Source of the DNA: Bacillota bacterium
Lineage (GTDB): Bacteria > Bacillota > Clostridia > Clostridiales > Clostridiaceae
NCBI GenBank assembly: GCA_021781655.1
Contig: JAJXWJ010000005.1
Location: 1-64,000, forward strand
DNA: 64,000 nucleotides
Direction: 5' to 3'
Positions 1-8,439 of this stretch are shown here, one piece after another (positions within the stretch are counted from its first letter, which is position 1; every line of letters begins with the position of its first letter). Made by a program: the position numbers and the translations under genes. The notes beneath the pieces were generated by a model. It saw nothing but the letters and a program-made list of their open reading frames with translations. It ran no database searches and was not told where the DNA came from.

Positions 1-64
1 AATGAACATGAGATTTTAAGATAGTAGTCTTAATCCTAGTAGTTGAATCCTGTGACACTACCGT

Positions 65-117
65 CCTACTTAGTCAGTAGGATGAAAAACTATGCAAATT
101 TAATTTGTCATAGTTTT
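65..117. other. Two adjacent hairpins at window start
   Basis: A short hairpin (65-82, arms CCTACT/AGTAGG) is followed by a longer one (85-117, arms AAAACTATG/CATAGTTTT extended by CAAATT/AATTTG). They may belong to a leader or terminator of a gene outside the window. I could not match them to a known riboswitch class. Nothing else is seen in 1-149. Confidence 0.4.
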
Positions 118-149
118 AGAAACCAGGCTATAAACAAGGATTTAAAATC

Positions 150-406
150 ATGTGGCTTCCGGCAATTTTTACTGTTATAGTCGTCTTATATACAAGATAT
201 AAAGTTCCAAAGCCATCAATCTTAGAAGAAAATATTAGTATCGAATCAGAAGTACTAAGAGAAAATAATGTTTCTTCAAAGCATTTACCTAAAAGCTTTT
301 GGTATTATATGAATATTCGCCAAACTATATTATTGTGTTCGTTGCTATAATAGAGCTAATTGCTATTCTATGTTTTGTTTTATTTAAAAAATTTTCTACA
401 AAATAG
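150..406 (+). pseudogene. Frameshifted small membrane protein remnant
   Basis: One frame reads from an ATG at 150 to a stop at 350, with a hydrophobic segment near the start. A second frame from about 317 to 406 encodes another hydrophobic helix followed by a basic tail (KKFSTK) and stop. The two join naturally if a frameshift near 320 is assumed, giving a two-helix product or the C-terminal end of a larger membrane protein. The family is not recognised. It may be a decayed gene or contain a sequencing error. The bases 407-510 hold nothing I can name. Confidence 0.4.
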
Positions 407-510
407 CAACTACAATTAGCTATAACTATCATACATATCGTGAAATTAATTTAACGTACTTAATACGTACGCTATATATATTATCTCATTAGAAAAGCTT
501 GTCAGGGCAT

Positions 511-566
511 AAAGAGAGTGAAGTAGTAAATCACATTATATATTGATTCACTACTTCACTCTCTTT
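511..566. terminator. Long hairpin downstream of nrdG
   Basis: Perfect 17-bp arms, AAAGAGAGTGAAGTAGT and its complement, are extended by AATCA/TGATT. It lies just past the nrdG stop and between two facing genes, so it probably ends transcription from both sides. The T-tracts are modest. Confidence 0.65.
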
Positions 567-574
567 GATTTTAT

Positions 575-1093
575 TTAAGCAGTGGCAAGTACCTTTGCTT
601 TTTCATATTTTAAGCTTTCTTTAACATTGATTATCCTCTGATTGCTAGAGCCTTTAAACTTTAAAGAAGAGTCATGATTATTCTGCTCAAACTTTCCATC
701 TACAATAATATCTATGTGATTTATGAGGTCTGACCAGCCTTTTCTCATATTCATATTTTCAAGAATAAATTCAAATTTATATCCTGTATAGCACCATATG
801 TTTAATCCAGCCTTTTTTAGTCTTTTGGCTATGTATTGAAACTTATCAGCTTGCTCAAAGGGATCCCCACCTGAAAAGGTTACACCTTTTAACATTGGAT
901 TTTTTAATATATCTTCAATTAAATCATCCATATTTTCAAGTCTTCCACCATCAAAGTCGTGGGTATCTTTATTAAAACATCCAGTGCAGTTATGCTTACA
1001 GCCTTGTGCAAACAAAACCCTTCTAAGCCCAGGACCATTAACCAAGCTTTCATATGCTATTCCAGATAGTCTAACATACTTGTTATCATCCAT
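575..1093 (-). CDS. nrdG: Anaerobic ribonucleotide reductase activating protein
   Basis: Radical-SAM activase that uses an iron-sulfur cluster and S-adenosylmethionine to form the glycyl radical on NrdD, allowing dNTP synthesis without oxygen. The CxxxCxxC cluster motif is visible (GCKHNCTGC) after the conserved start LSGIAYESLVNGPG, and TFSGGDPF is the SAM-binding glycine motif. A longer reading frame begins at 1150, but that overlaps nrdD; the ATG at 1093 follows a good AGGGGAAG ribosome site, giving 172 aa, normal for the family. It starts 31 bp after the nrdD stop, so the two form an operon. Confidence 0.93.
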   Translation of the reverse strand: MDDNKYVRLSGIAYESLVNGPGLRRVLFAQGCKHNCTGCFNKDTHDFDGGRLENMDDLIEDILKNPMLKGVTFSGGDPFEQADKFQYIAKRLKKAGLNIWCYTGYKFEFILENMNMRKGWSDLINHIDIIVDGKFEQNNHDSSLKFKGSSNQRIINVKESLKYEKAKVLATA

Positions 1094-1124
1094 GAAATTT
1101 CTTCCCCTCTTAAAATTTAATTTC

Positions 1125-3236
1125 CTACACGTAATAAACCTTATTTCCACTCACCTGGGAAACTCTATCTTCTCTTTCCTCTTGTTTACCGCTACCAAAC
1201 CTTTCATCTAGGCTTAAATAACCTGTAACTCTAGAAACGCCTTGAACTTCATGACTTCCGCATTTTGGACACTTTTGCTCGCCTCCAACTAGATATTCTC
1301 CACAATTTTTGCAATATCTTATATGAAAGTTTATGCCCAAATAACTTATATTAGTATGCTTATATCCATAATTTATTATATCCATAATTGTAGCTGCATC
1401 TGGATAATCATCAAGTTCTATATAAGATATATGACCACCATTACATAACTCATGGTATGGTGCTTCTATGTCAATTTTTTCTTTTAATGATAGCTTATAC
1501 CCTACTGGAACATGATAGCTGTTAGTATAGTAGTCCTTATCTGTTACACCTTTTATTTCTCCAAAAATTGCTTTATCTTTAACTATAAATTTCCCACTTA
1601 AGCCTTCAGCAGGTGTAGCATAGCAGCTCCAGTTAAGCTTTGTTTCTTCTGTAAGTTTATCTGTGTAGGCTCTAATATGAGAAACTATTTTTAGTCCTAA
1701 CTGTCTTGCTTCTTTATCTTCACCGTGATGCTTACCGATAAGTGCACATAAAGTTTCCGCAACTCCGATAAAGCCTATTCCCCAAGTACCTTGTCTTATT
1801 ATTGGTTCTATTGAATCATCTGGCATTAATCCTTCTGAGCCTTTCATAAGTCCTTGACCTGCAACGAAAGGTAAATCCTTTACTCTAAGTTTTTTAAGTG
1901 TATCGTATCTTTCTAAAAGACTATCTTTTGCAAGTTCCAATCTAGAATCTAAAAGACTAAAGAATTTGTCTATATCTCCCTTTGCTATAATACCTATTCT
2001 AGGAAGGTTTATAGTAGTTGGGGCTATGTTTCCTCTTCCCTTTGTGCCAGGCTCTCCATTTATGTTGGAGCACACGTAAGTTCTACAGCCCATGGTAGCT
2101 GGTATTACTCCTTGGTCATAATACTTTTTATTAAAGGTTGCATCCATATTCATAAAGGTTGGATTCATTCTTTTTGCTGCAACTCTGCAAGCAAGTTCAT
2201 ATAGGTAAAAATACGGATCCTTTGGCTCTCTATTAACGCCTTCCTTAACTCTAAAGATTATGTTAGGGAATATTGGCTGCTCACCTCTGCCAAGACCTTT
2301 TTCATATTCTTTTAAAAACACTTCACAAACAAGTGCTGCATCTTTTGAATTTGGAATTCCTAAATTTACTGAGGAAAATGGAACTTGAGAACCGGCTCTG
2401 CTGTGCATTGTATTTAAATTGTAGACGATTCCCTGCATTGACTGCTCAATGGCTCTTAAAAGCTTCTTTTCAGTAAGCTCTTCTAGTTTACTTTCTTCAA
2501 CTCCAAGTTCAGTTAATTCTTCTCTTATTTGAACTCTAGTTTCCTCTACAAAAGATCCCATATCATTATCGAAGTCAGGATGAGATTGTCCTCCAAACAT
2601 ATCATTTTGAGTAGATTGAAGCAATATACATGAAAGCTCTGCAGCTGACTCTATTCTTTTAGGCGGTCTTATATAACCATATCCAGTGTTAAAACCTTTT
2701 TTTAAAATTTCCATAGTCGGTATATGTAAACAATTTATGGTTAAATTGTAACTATCCAAATCATGATAATATACATCCCCAGTTTCATGTGCTTTAGAAA
2801 GTCTTTTAGGCATCTTGCTAAGATTGTGCCACTTATTTGATTCACTAGCTATTCTTAATAGCTTTGAGCTAAAATTATTTCCTACATTTGCATTATCCCT
2901 ATCAGTTTCCACACCAATCTGCCCAATAGCCTTCATTAAGTCAGATTTTATCTCTCTAACTTTAGTTCTTTCATTTCTATAGGCTGCATAAACATTACCT
3001 ATCTCTTCATATCCATTTTCGATAAGCGTAGTTTGAACTATATTTTGTATATGTTCTACAGTTACACTGCTTCCATCTAAACTCTCAATAGTTTTCACAA
3101 CTATTTGGCATAACTTTAGAATTTCACTTTCTTTCATTTCAAAGCCTATCTCGTCTGCTGCTCCCTTAATGGCATTAGATATCTTAGTTAGATTAAACTC
3201 AACCTTTCTACCATCTCTTTTTACTACATATAGCAT
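1125..3236 (-). CDS. nrdD: Anaerobic ribonucleoside-triphosphate reductase
   Basis: Class III ribonucleotide reductase, which reduces ribonucleoside triphosphates to dNTPs in anaerobes. An ATP-cone regulatory domain occupies roughly residues 1-90 (VVKRDGRKVEF). The catalytic barrel follows, then a C-terminal zinc site (CKNCGEYL, CPKCGSHE) and the glycyl-radical motif RVTGYL near the end. I chose the ATG at 3236 because it follows GGAGGGGAAG; the upstream in-frame start at 3257 would include the ribosome site. The length of 703 aa is typical. It is followed by nrdG. Confidence 0.95.
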   Translation of the reverse strand: MLYVVKRDGRKVEFNLTKISNAIKGAADEIGFEMKESEILKLCQIVVKTIESLDGSSVTVEHIQNIVQTTLIENGYEEIGNVYAAYRNERTKVREIKSDLMKAIGQIGVETDRDNANVGNNFSSKLLRIASESNKWHNLSKMPKRLSKAHETGDVYYHDLDSYNLTINCLHIPTMEILKKGFNTGYGYIRPPKRIESAAELSCILLQSTQNDMFGGQSHPDFDNDMGSFVEETRVQIREELTELGVEESKLEELTEKKLLRAIEQSMQGIVYNLNTMHSRAGSQVPFSSVNLGIPNSKDAALVCEVFLKEYEKGLGRGEQPIFPNIIFRVKEGVNREPKDPYFYLYELACRVAAKRMNPTFMNMDATFNKKYYDQGVIPATMGCRTYVCSNINGEPGTKGRGNIAPTTINLPRIGIIAKGDIDKFFSLLDSRLELAKDSLLERYDTLKKLRVKDLPFVAGQGLMKGSEGLMPDDSIEPIIRQGTWGIGFIGVAETLCALIGKHHGEDKEARQLGLKIVSHIRAYTDKLTEETKLNWSCYATPAEGLSGKFIVKDKAIFGEIKGVTDKDYYTNSYHVPVGYKLSLKEKIDIEAPYHELCNGGHISYIELDDYPDAATIMDIINYGYKHTNISYLGINFHIRYCKNCGEYLVGGEQKCPKCGSHEVQGVSRVTGYLSLDERFGSGKQEEREDRVSQVSGNKVYYV

Positions 3237-3251
3237 TAACTTCCCCTCCGA

Positions 3252-3267
3252 ACACAATATCTTGTAC
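3252..3267. promoter_or_regulatory. Possible NrdR box
   Basis: ACACAATATCTTGTAC resembles the 16-bp NrdR repressor consensus ACACWATATATWGTGT, with about 13 of 16 positions matching. It lies directly upstream of the nrdD ribosome site. No convincing second box was found at the usual spacing, so this is weak. Confidence 0.3.
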
Positions 3268-3462
3268 TTTTAAGATTATACATTACTATAGTTGCTTTAG
3301 CAATAATGCATTTTAACCTATTATAATAATTAAATCTTATTTTGTAATTCTAGCTTTAATTTAGTCTATTTCTTATATGCTTTGTAATTTATTTTAATTG
3401 TGAAATTAAAATTACTGTAATATTTAACCATGAATTATGTCAAATTTTGTTGCAATAAGGCA

Positions 3463-3506
3463 AAAATGCGATGCAAACTATGCTTAAAATAGGTTTGCAT
3501 CGCATT
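3463..3506 (-). terminator. Terminator of the aspS-gatCAB operon
   Basis: Arms AATGCGATGCAAAC and GTTTGCATCGCATT flank a loop, and in minus-strand reading they are followed by a T-run. The hairpin starts four bases past the gatB stop codon. Confidence 0.8.
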
Positions 3507-3509
3507 TCA

Positions 3510-4949
3510 TTACATTTCTGATAACTTCTTTTGAAGAATGTCTCTCGCCATCTGCGGATTTGCTTTACCTTTACTTTGCTTCATTACTTGACCAACAAGA
3601 TATCCTATAGCTTGCTCTTTACCACCTTTATAATCTGCTACAGATTTAGGATTTGCATTTAAAATTTCAACTGCAATTTGCTCAATTGCACCTGCATCGC
3701 TTATTTGAACAAGACCTTTATCTTTTACTATTTTTTCTGGGTGTTCCCCAGTTTCAAACATTTGTTCAAAAACTCCCTTAGCTGAGGTTACACTTAACTT
3801 CTTATCTGCAACCATACTTAAAAGCACCGTCATATCTTCCTTTTTTACTGGAATGGCATCATATTCTATCTCTTTTTCCTTTAAAAGTCTAAGCATATCG
3901 GAAAGCATCCAATTAGCAGCACTTTTCGTATCTGCACCAAGAACTACCAAGCCTTCATAATACTCTGCAAAATGCTTATCAGAAATTAATATATTTACCT
4001 CCTTTTCAGTAAGTCCATATTCTTTTATAAATCTTTCCTTCCTTTGAACAGGTAGCTCTGGCATCTCCCTCTTAACAGCATCGATGGTTTCGTCCTTTAC
4101 TATTATAGGAATAATATCTGGCTCTGGGAAATATCTATAATCATGAGCCTCTTCCTTTCCTCTCATAGTTATAGTTCTGCCTTTTCCGGCATCCCATCTT
4201 CTTGTCTCCTGAACTATCTTATCTCCTTCGCCGTAATCGTATAGTTCCTTTTGACGTTTTTCTTCTTTTTCTAATGCTTTTTGAAGTTCTCGAAAGGAGT
4301 TAATGTTTTTTATTTCAACTCTTGTGTTATAGGTTTCTTGCCCGACCTTTCTAAGTGAAATATTTGCATCACATCTAAGTGAACCTTGCTCCATTCTACA
4401 ATCTGATATTCCGGCATATTCAAGCACCGCCTTTAGATTCCTTAGAAAGGTTACTGCCTCCTGAGGCGAACGCATATCCGGTTCCGTAACTATTTCGATT
4501 AAAGGAACTCCAACACGATTGTAATCGATAAGAGAGTATGGTTCATATTCCATATGAACTAATTTTCCTGCATCTTCTTCAATGTGTATTCTATTTAATC
4601 TAACTCTTTTAGTTCCATTTTCAGTTTCTATATCCACAAAGCCTTCTCCGCAAATTGGTAAATCATATTGTGAAATCTGGTATGCTTTTGGAAGGTCAGG
4701 ATAAAAATAATTTTTTCTGTCCATCTTGTTTAATTTATTTATTTTACAATTTAAAGCTGTTCCTGCCTTAACTGCTTTTTTTACAACTTCTTCATTTAAC
4801 ACGGGAAGAGTACCTGGAAGTCCCATACAAATTGGACATGTATTTTCATTTGGCTTTGCACCAAATTTAGTAGAACAATTACAAAATATCTTTGTGTTAG
4901 TATTTAATTCTGAATGTATTTCTAAACCTATTATAGTTTCATAACTCAT
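3510..4949 (-). CDS. gatB: Asp-tRNA(Asn)/Glu-tRNA(Gln) amidotransferase subunit B
   Basis: tRNA-binding and kinase subunit of the GatCAB amidotransferase, which phosphorylates the misacylated Asp or Glu on tRNA and accepts ammonia from GatA. The family start YETIIGLEIHSELNT and zinc-binding cysteines (FCNCSTKFG, CPICMG) are present, and a YqeY-like tail domain covers about the last 140 residues. The 479 aa length is normal. It is the last gene of aspS-gatC-gatA-gatB and uses ATG, unlike the three genes before it. Because the operon begins with an AspRS and carries an Asn T-box, the main job here is probably Asn-tRNA(Asn) formation. Confidence 0.95.
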   Translation of the reverse strand: MSYETIIGLEIHSELNTNTKIFCNCSTKFGAKPNENTCPICMGLPGTLPVLNEEVVKKAVKAGTALNCKINKLNKMDRKNYFYPDLPKAYQISQYDLPICGEGFVDIETENGTKRVRLNRIHIEEDAGKLVHMEYEPYSLIDYNRVGVPLIEIVTEPDMRSPQEAVTFLRNLKAVLEYAGISDCRMEQGSLRCDANISLRKVGQETYNTRVEIKNINSFRELQKALEKEEKRQKELYDYGEGDKIVQETRRWDAGKGRTITMRGKEEAHDYRYFPEPDIIPIIVKDETIDAVKREMPELPVQRKERFIKEYGLTEKEVNILISDKHFAEYYEGLVVLGADTKSAANWMLSDMLRLLKEKEIEYDAIPVKKEDMTVLLSMVADKKLSVTSAKGVFEQMFETGEHPEKIVKDKGLVQISDAGAIEQIAVEILNANPKSVADYKGGKEQAIGYLVGQVMKQSKGKANPQMARDILQKKLSEM

Positions 4950-4969
4950 TTATATTTTCCCCCTTTCTG

Positions 4970-6412
4970 CTACTCGCATAATGCTTTTTCTAGTGCTCTA
5001 GCAGCTTTAAATATTTTCTTTTCTCCAAAATGTGGTCCTAACAGCTGCACACCTATTGAGAGTCCAGTTCTACTAGTGGCACAAGGCACCGAAATACCTG
5101 GAATACCTGCTAAATTGATATTTACAGTGTATATATCTGCTAAATACATTTCTAATGGGTCATTTTTCTTTTCATAAAGCTTAAAAGGTAACACAGGAGA
5201 AACTGGGCTAATTATTATATCATACTCTTCAAAAGCTTTTTTAAATTGTTCTTTAATCTTTTTCTTTAATTTAAGTGCTCTGTTGTAATAAGCATCATAA
5301 TATCCTGAAGAAAGTGCATAAGTCCCAAGCATTATTCTTCTTTTAACTTCTGCTCCAAAAGCTTCTGTCCTGCTCTTTTCCATAAGCTCATATACATCAG
5401 CATATTCTTTTGTTCTATATCCATATCTTATACCATCAAATCTGGCTAAATTTGAGCTAGCTTCAGCAGAAGAAATTATATAGTATGCAGACAAACCTTC
5501 TTCTGTAATAGGAAGGGACATTTCTGATATTTCTGCACCAAGTTCTTTAAGTTTTTCTATTGAATTTTTAACAGCAGCATCTATTTCAGAATCTAAGCCT
5601 TCACCAAAAAATTGTTTTGGAATACCTATTTTCATTCCCTTTACTCCAGCTTCTATTTCAGTTAAATAATCGGTATCCACAATTTTTTTTGAGCTAGTAT
5701 TGTCCAGTTCATCACTTCCTGCTATTACTTGTAAAGTAATAGCACTATCTCTTACTGTTTTAGAAAGTGGTCCTATTTGGTCCAGTGATGATCCAAAGGC
5801 AATAAGTCCAAATCTTGATACAAGACCATAAGTTGGCTTTAAGCCTACAACTCCGCAAAATGCAGCTGGCTGTCTTATGGAACCGCCTGTATCTGAGCCT
5901 AAAGATATAGGAACTAAATTTGCACCTACTGAAGCTGCCGAACCTCCAGAGGAACCCCCAGGTACTCTTTCTAAATCATGAGGGTTTTTTGTAATTTTAA
6001 AAGCTGAATTTTCTGTAGATGAACCCATAGCAAACTCATCCATATTTAATTTACCTATAATTATAGCACCCTCTGCCTTTAATTTTTTAATAACTGTAGC
6101 ATCATATGGTGGGACAAAATCTTGAAGCATTTTTGAAGCACAAGTTGTTTTTATGCCATCTGTACAAATATTATCTTTAATAGCTATAGGAACTCCAGCT
6201 AATTTTCCTACAGACTCACCACTAGCTATCTTTTGATCTATTATTTTTGCTTCTCTAATAGCTTCTTCCTCACAAATGGTTAAAAAGGCATTTATTTCAT
6301 CATCCTTTTCTTTAATTTTATTTAAATATGACCTTACTATTTCTTCTGAAGTAAATTCATTATTTTTTATACCATCTATTATTTTTTCAACTGTTAATTT
6401 TTCAAGTTCCAA
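4970..6412 (-). CDS. gatA: Asp-tRNA(Asn)/Glu-tRNA(Gln) amidotransferase subunit A
   Basis: Amidase-signature subunit that hydrolyses glutamine and channels ammonia to GatB. The Ser-cisSer-Lys triad is visible: the Lys in GVPIAIKDN, the Ser in the glycine/serine-rich PGGSSGGSAA loop and the Ser in GSDTGGSIRQP. Length is 480 aa. The start is TTG at 6412, placed a few bases after an AAGGAAGGTG ribosome site, with no better ATG nearby. It lies 18 bp after gatC and 20 bp before gatB. Confidence 0.95.
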   Translation of the reverse strand: MELEKLTVEKIIDGIKNNEFTSEEIVRSYLNKIKEKDDEINAFLTICEEEAIREAKIIDQKIASGESVGKLAGVPIAIKDNICTDGIKTTCASKMLQDFVPPYDATVIKKLKAEGAIIIGKLNMDEFAMGSSTENSAFKITKNPHDLERVPGGSSGGSAASVGANLVPISLGSDTGGSIRQPAAFCGVVGLKPTYGLVSRFGLIAFGSSLDQIGPLSKTVRDSAITLQVIAGSDELDNTSSKKIVDTDYLTEIEAGVKGMKIGIPKQFFGEGLDSEIDAAVKNSIEKLKELGAEISEMSLPITEEGLSAYYIISSAEASSNLARFDGIRYGYRTKEYADVYELMEKSRTEAFGAEVKRRIMLGTYALSSGYYDAYYNRALKLKKKIKEQFKKAFEEYDIIISPVSPVLPFKLYEKKNDPLEMYLADIYTVNINLAGIPGISVPCATSRTGLSIGVQLLGPHFGEKKIFKAARALEKALCE

Positions 6413-6430
6413 TTAATTCACCTTCCTTTA

Positions 6431-6718
6431 CTACTCTATAATTTTAGGTACTTCTATAGCTCCATCTCTCATTGTCTTAACATTTTGCATAAGCTTTTTC
6501 TTATCCTCAAACACACTTGCAATATCTTTTCTAAATTCTGTATTAACTTCATCAAATGCATGTAGATCAACATCGCTTAAATCAAGCTTATCGATTGCTT
6601 TAAAATGATTTAATATTGCTTCAAACTCAGTTGCCATTTTTGAAGCCTCTTCTTCAGTAAAGCTAAGCTTTGCTAGCTTTGCAATGTATTTTACCTCTTC
6701 AATAGTTACCTTTTCCAA
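6431..6718 (-). CDS. gatC: Asp-tRNA(Asn)/Glu-tRNA(Gln) amidotransferase subunit C
   Basis: Small linker subunit (95 aa) that wraps around GatA and GatB and stabilises the complex. The family pattern is clear: VEEVKYIAKLAKLSFTEEE-like N-terminus and the later FRKDIA segment. The start is TTG at 6718 behind GGAGTG. It sits between aspS and gatA in the same operon. Confidence 0.92.
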   Translation of the reverse strand: MEKVTIEEVKYIAKLAKLSFTEEEASKMATEFEAILNHFKAIDKLDLSDVDLHAFDEVNTEFRKDIASVFEDKKKLMQNVKTMRDGAIEVPKIIE

Positions 6719-6763
6719 ATAATTTCACTCCTTCACAATTTTTTTATTAACTTATAAACAAAA

Positions 6764-8056
6764 CTAAGGTGTTATTCTCTTCATATCTCTTGGAAGCAAT
6801 GCAGCTTCTCTTATGTTATCTAAGTTTAATATTTTCATAGTTAGCCTTTCTAAGCCTATAGCAAAACCGCCATGAGGAGGCATACCATATTTGAAATTTT
6901 CAGTATAAAAAGCAAAATCTTCAGTTTTAATACCAAACTTAGCTATATTATTAACTAACATTTCGTAATCGTGAATTCTTTGTCCCCCAGTTGTTATTTC
7001 AAGTCCTTTATATATTAAGTCGAAGCTTTTTGTAGTCCCTTCTAATTCATCATCTGGCATTGTATACATTGGTCTCTTTGAAACAGGATATTTGGTTAAA
7101 AACACAAAGTCACTGTCATACTTTTCTTTAACATACTGAGAAAATAACTTTTCACCTTCTGCATCGATATTTCCTTTTGGAGATCTTTTCCCATACTCTT
7201 TAAGAAGTATATCTTGTGCATCAGCTAAAGGAATTCTTGGTATCTCAACCATTCCAGGAAGATCAACTCCTTGAAGCTTAAGTTCTTCTGCACATTCCTT
7301 TTTTAGATAGTCAAAAAGATAATTTAAAAAGCCTTCTTCTAAATCCATTAGTTCAAACTCATCTTCAATAAATCCCATTTCTACATCTAAACTCACATAT
7401 TCATTTAAATGCCTATAAGTATTATGGAGCTCTGCTCTATATGCATGCCCTACCTCGAAAACTCTTTCAAAACCTGCTCCTACCATCATTTGCTTGTAAA
7501 ATTGAGGACTTTGAGCTAAAAATGCTCTATGATCAAAATAGTTTACAGTAAATAATTCACTTCCACCTTCTGTTCCTTCTGCAACAATTTTAGGAGTATA
7601 TATTTCTGTAAAATGTTCTTTTTTTAAATATTCCTTGAAAGCAAAAGCAATCTTTTCTTGTATTTTAAATACAGACATAATTTTTGGTGCTCTTAAGCTT
7701 ATAGCTCTGTGATCTAATTGAGTTTCAAGTGTAGCTTCTATTTTCCCAGAGTTAATTTCAAAAGGTAAAATGTCATAATATGCTTTTCCTAGAATTTCGA
7801 CCTTATTTCCTTGAACTTCAATACCATTTGGTGCTTTTGGATTAGAAGCCTTGATACCAGTTACAGATATACACATTTCCAATCTTAATTTACCTCTATG
7901 CTCTTTATCTAAAACAACCTGAATAACGCCATATTTATCTCTGAGTCTGACAAAGCTTATTTTACCTAAATCATAAATTTTATGAACCCAACCTTTTAGT
8001 TCAACCTCACTGCCATCTGCTAACGCTGCAACATCTTTAACATAAATTTTTTTCAA
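6764..8056 (-). CDS. aspS: Archaeal-type (non-discriminating) aspartyl-tRNA synthetase
   Basis: Class II synthetase of 430 aa. It has an N-terminal OB-fold anticodon domain (about 1-100) and a catalytic core with motif 2 near FERVFEVGHAYRAE and motif 3 GGFAIGLERLTM. It lacks the roughly 150-residue insertion of bacterial AspRS, so it belongs to the shorter archaeal/eukaryal type. Together with gatCAB downstream and an Asn T-box upstream, it probably charges tRNA(Asn) with Asp for later amidation. A second, bacterial-type AspRS would be expected elsewhere. The start is TTG at 8056 after AGGGGG. Confidence 0.9.
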   Translation of the reverse strand: MKKIYVKDVAALADGSEVELKGWVHKIYDLGKISFVRLRDKYGVIQVVLDKEHRGKLRLEMCISVTGIKASNPKAPNGIEVQGNKVEILGKAYYDILPFEINSGKIEATLETQLDHRAISLRAPKIMSVFKIQEKIAFAFKEYLKKEHFTEIYTPKIVAEGTEGGSELFTVNYFDHRAFLAQSPQFYKQMMVGAGFERVFEVGHAYRAELHNTYRHLNEYVSLDVEMGFIEDEFELMDLEEGFLNYLFDYLKKECAEELKLQGVDLPGMVEIPRIPLADAQDILLKEYGKRSPKGNIDAEGEKLFSQYVKEKYDSDFVFLTKYPVSKRPMYTMPDDELEGTTKSFDLIYKGLEITTGGQRIHDYEMLVNNIAKFGIKTEDFAFYTENFKYGMPPHGGFAIGLERLTMKILNLDNIREAALLPRDMKRITP

Positions 8057-8081
8057 AATATTTGCCCCCTTTTTATAATAA

Positions 8082-8360
8082 AAAACACCTCATTCCATAT
8101 CTTCCGATATAGGAACGAGGTGTATACTTCGCGGTACCATCCTAATTTAGCATAACTAAATGCTCTCTCAATAAGGTACAGATTTTATGTAAACTCAATC
8201 AATACCCTGTCTTTTTAACGGTAGACAACCGTTTAAGCCTACTCACTGAAAGCTTTCAGTTAACTGTTCGAGGATGTTCTTCACTATAATCTTCATATCA
8301 GGCTTCCACCATCCCTGACTCTCTAAAAATCCAATTATAACTACTCTTCCCGTCATCACC
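8082..8360 (-). promoter_or_regulatory. T-box leader with Asn (AAC) specifier
   Basis: Read on the minus strand, the region shows a stem I start (GATGACGGGAAGAG), the AGTCAGGGATGG internal pattern, a specifier segment GTGAAG-AAC-ATCC, and the conserved antiterminator bulge GGATGGTACCGCG at about 8128-8143. A terminator hairpin at about 8087-8124 (arms ACACCTC/GAGGTGT plus T-run) competes with the antiterminator. Uncharged tRNA(Asn) should therefore turn on aspS-gatCAB. The placement of the specifier agrees with the metG T-box in this same window (GAAG-ATG). The 8361-8439 remainder is AT-rich and probably holds the promoter. Confidence 0.9.
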
Positions 8361-8439
8361 AATTTTTCATCTTTTTTATATTATATAAATATATTTTAAA
8401 CAAATCAATAGTTTTTTATTAAATAAATGGGAATTGACA

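Noticed and set aside
1094-1150. N-terminal extension of NrdG
   Set aside because: It overlaps the nrdD stop and ribosome site; ATG 1093 has a clear ribosome site and the conserved start.
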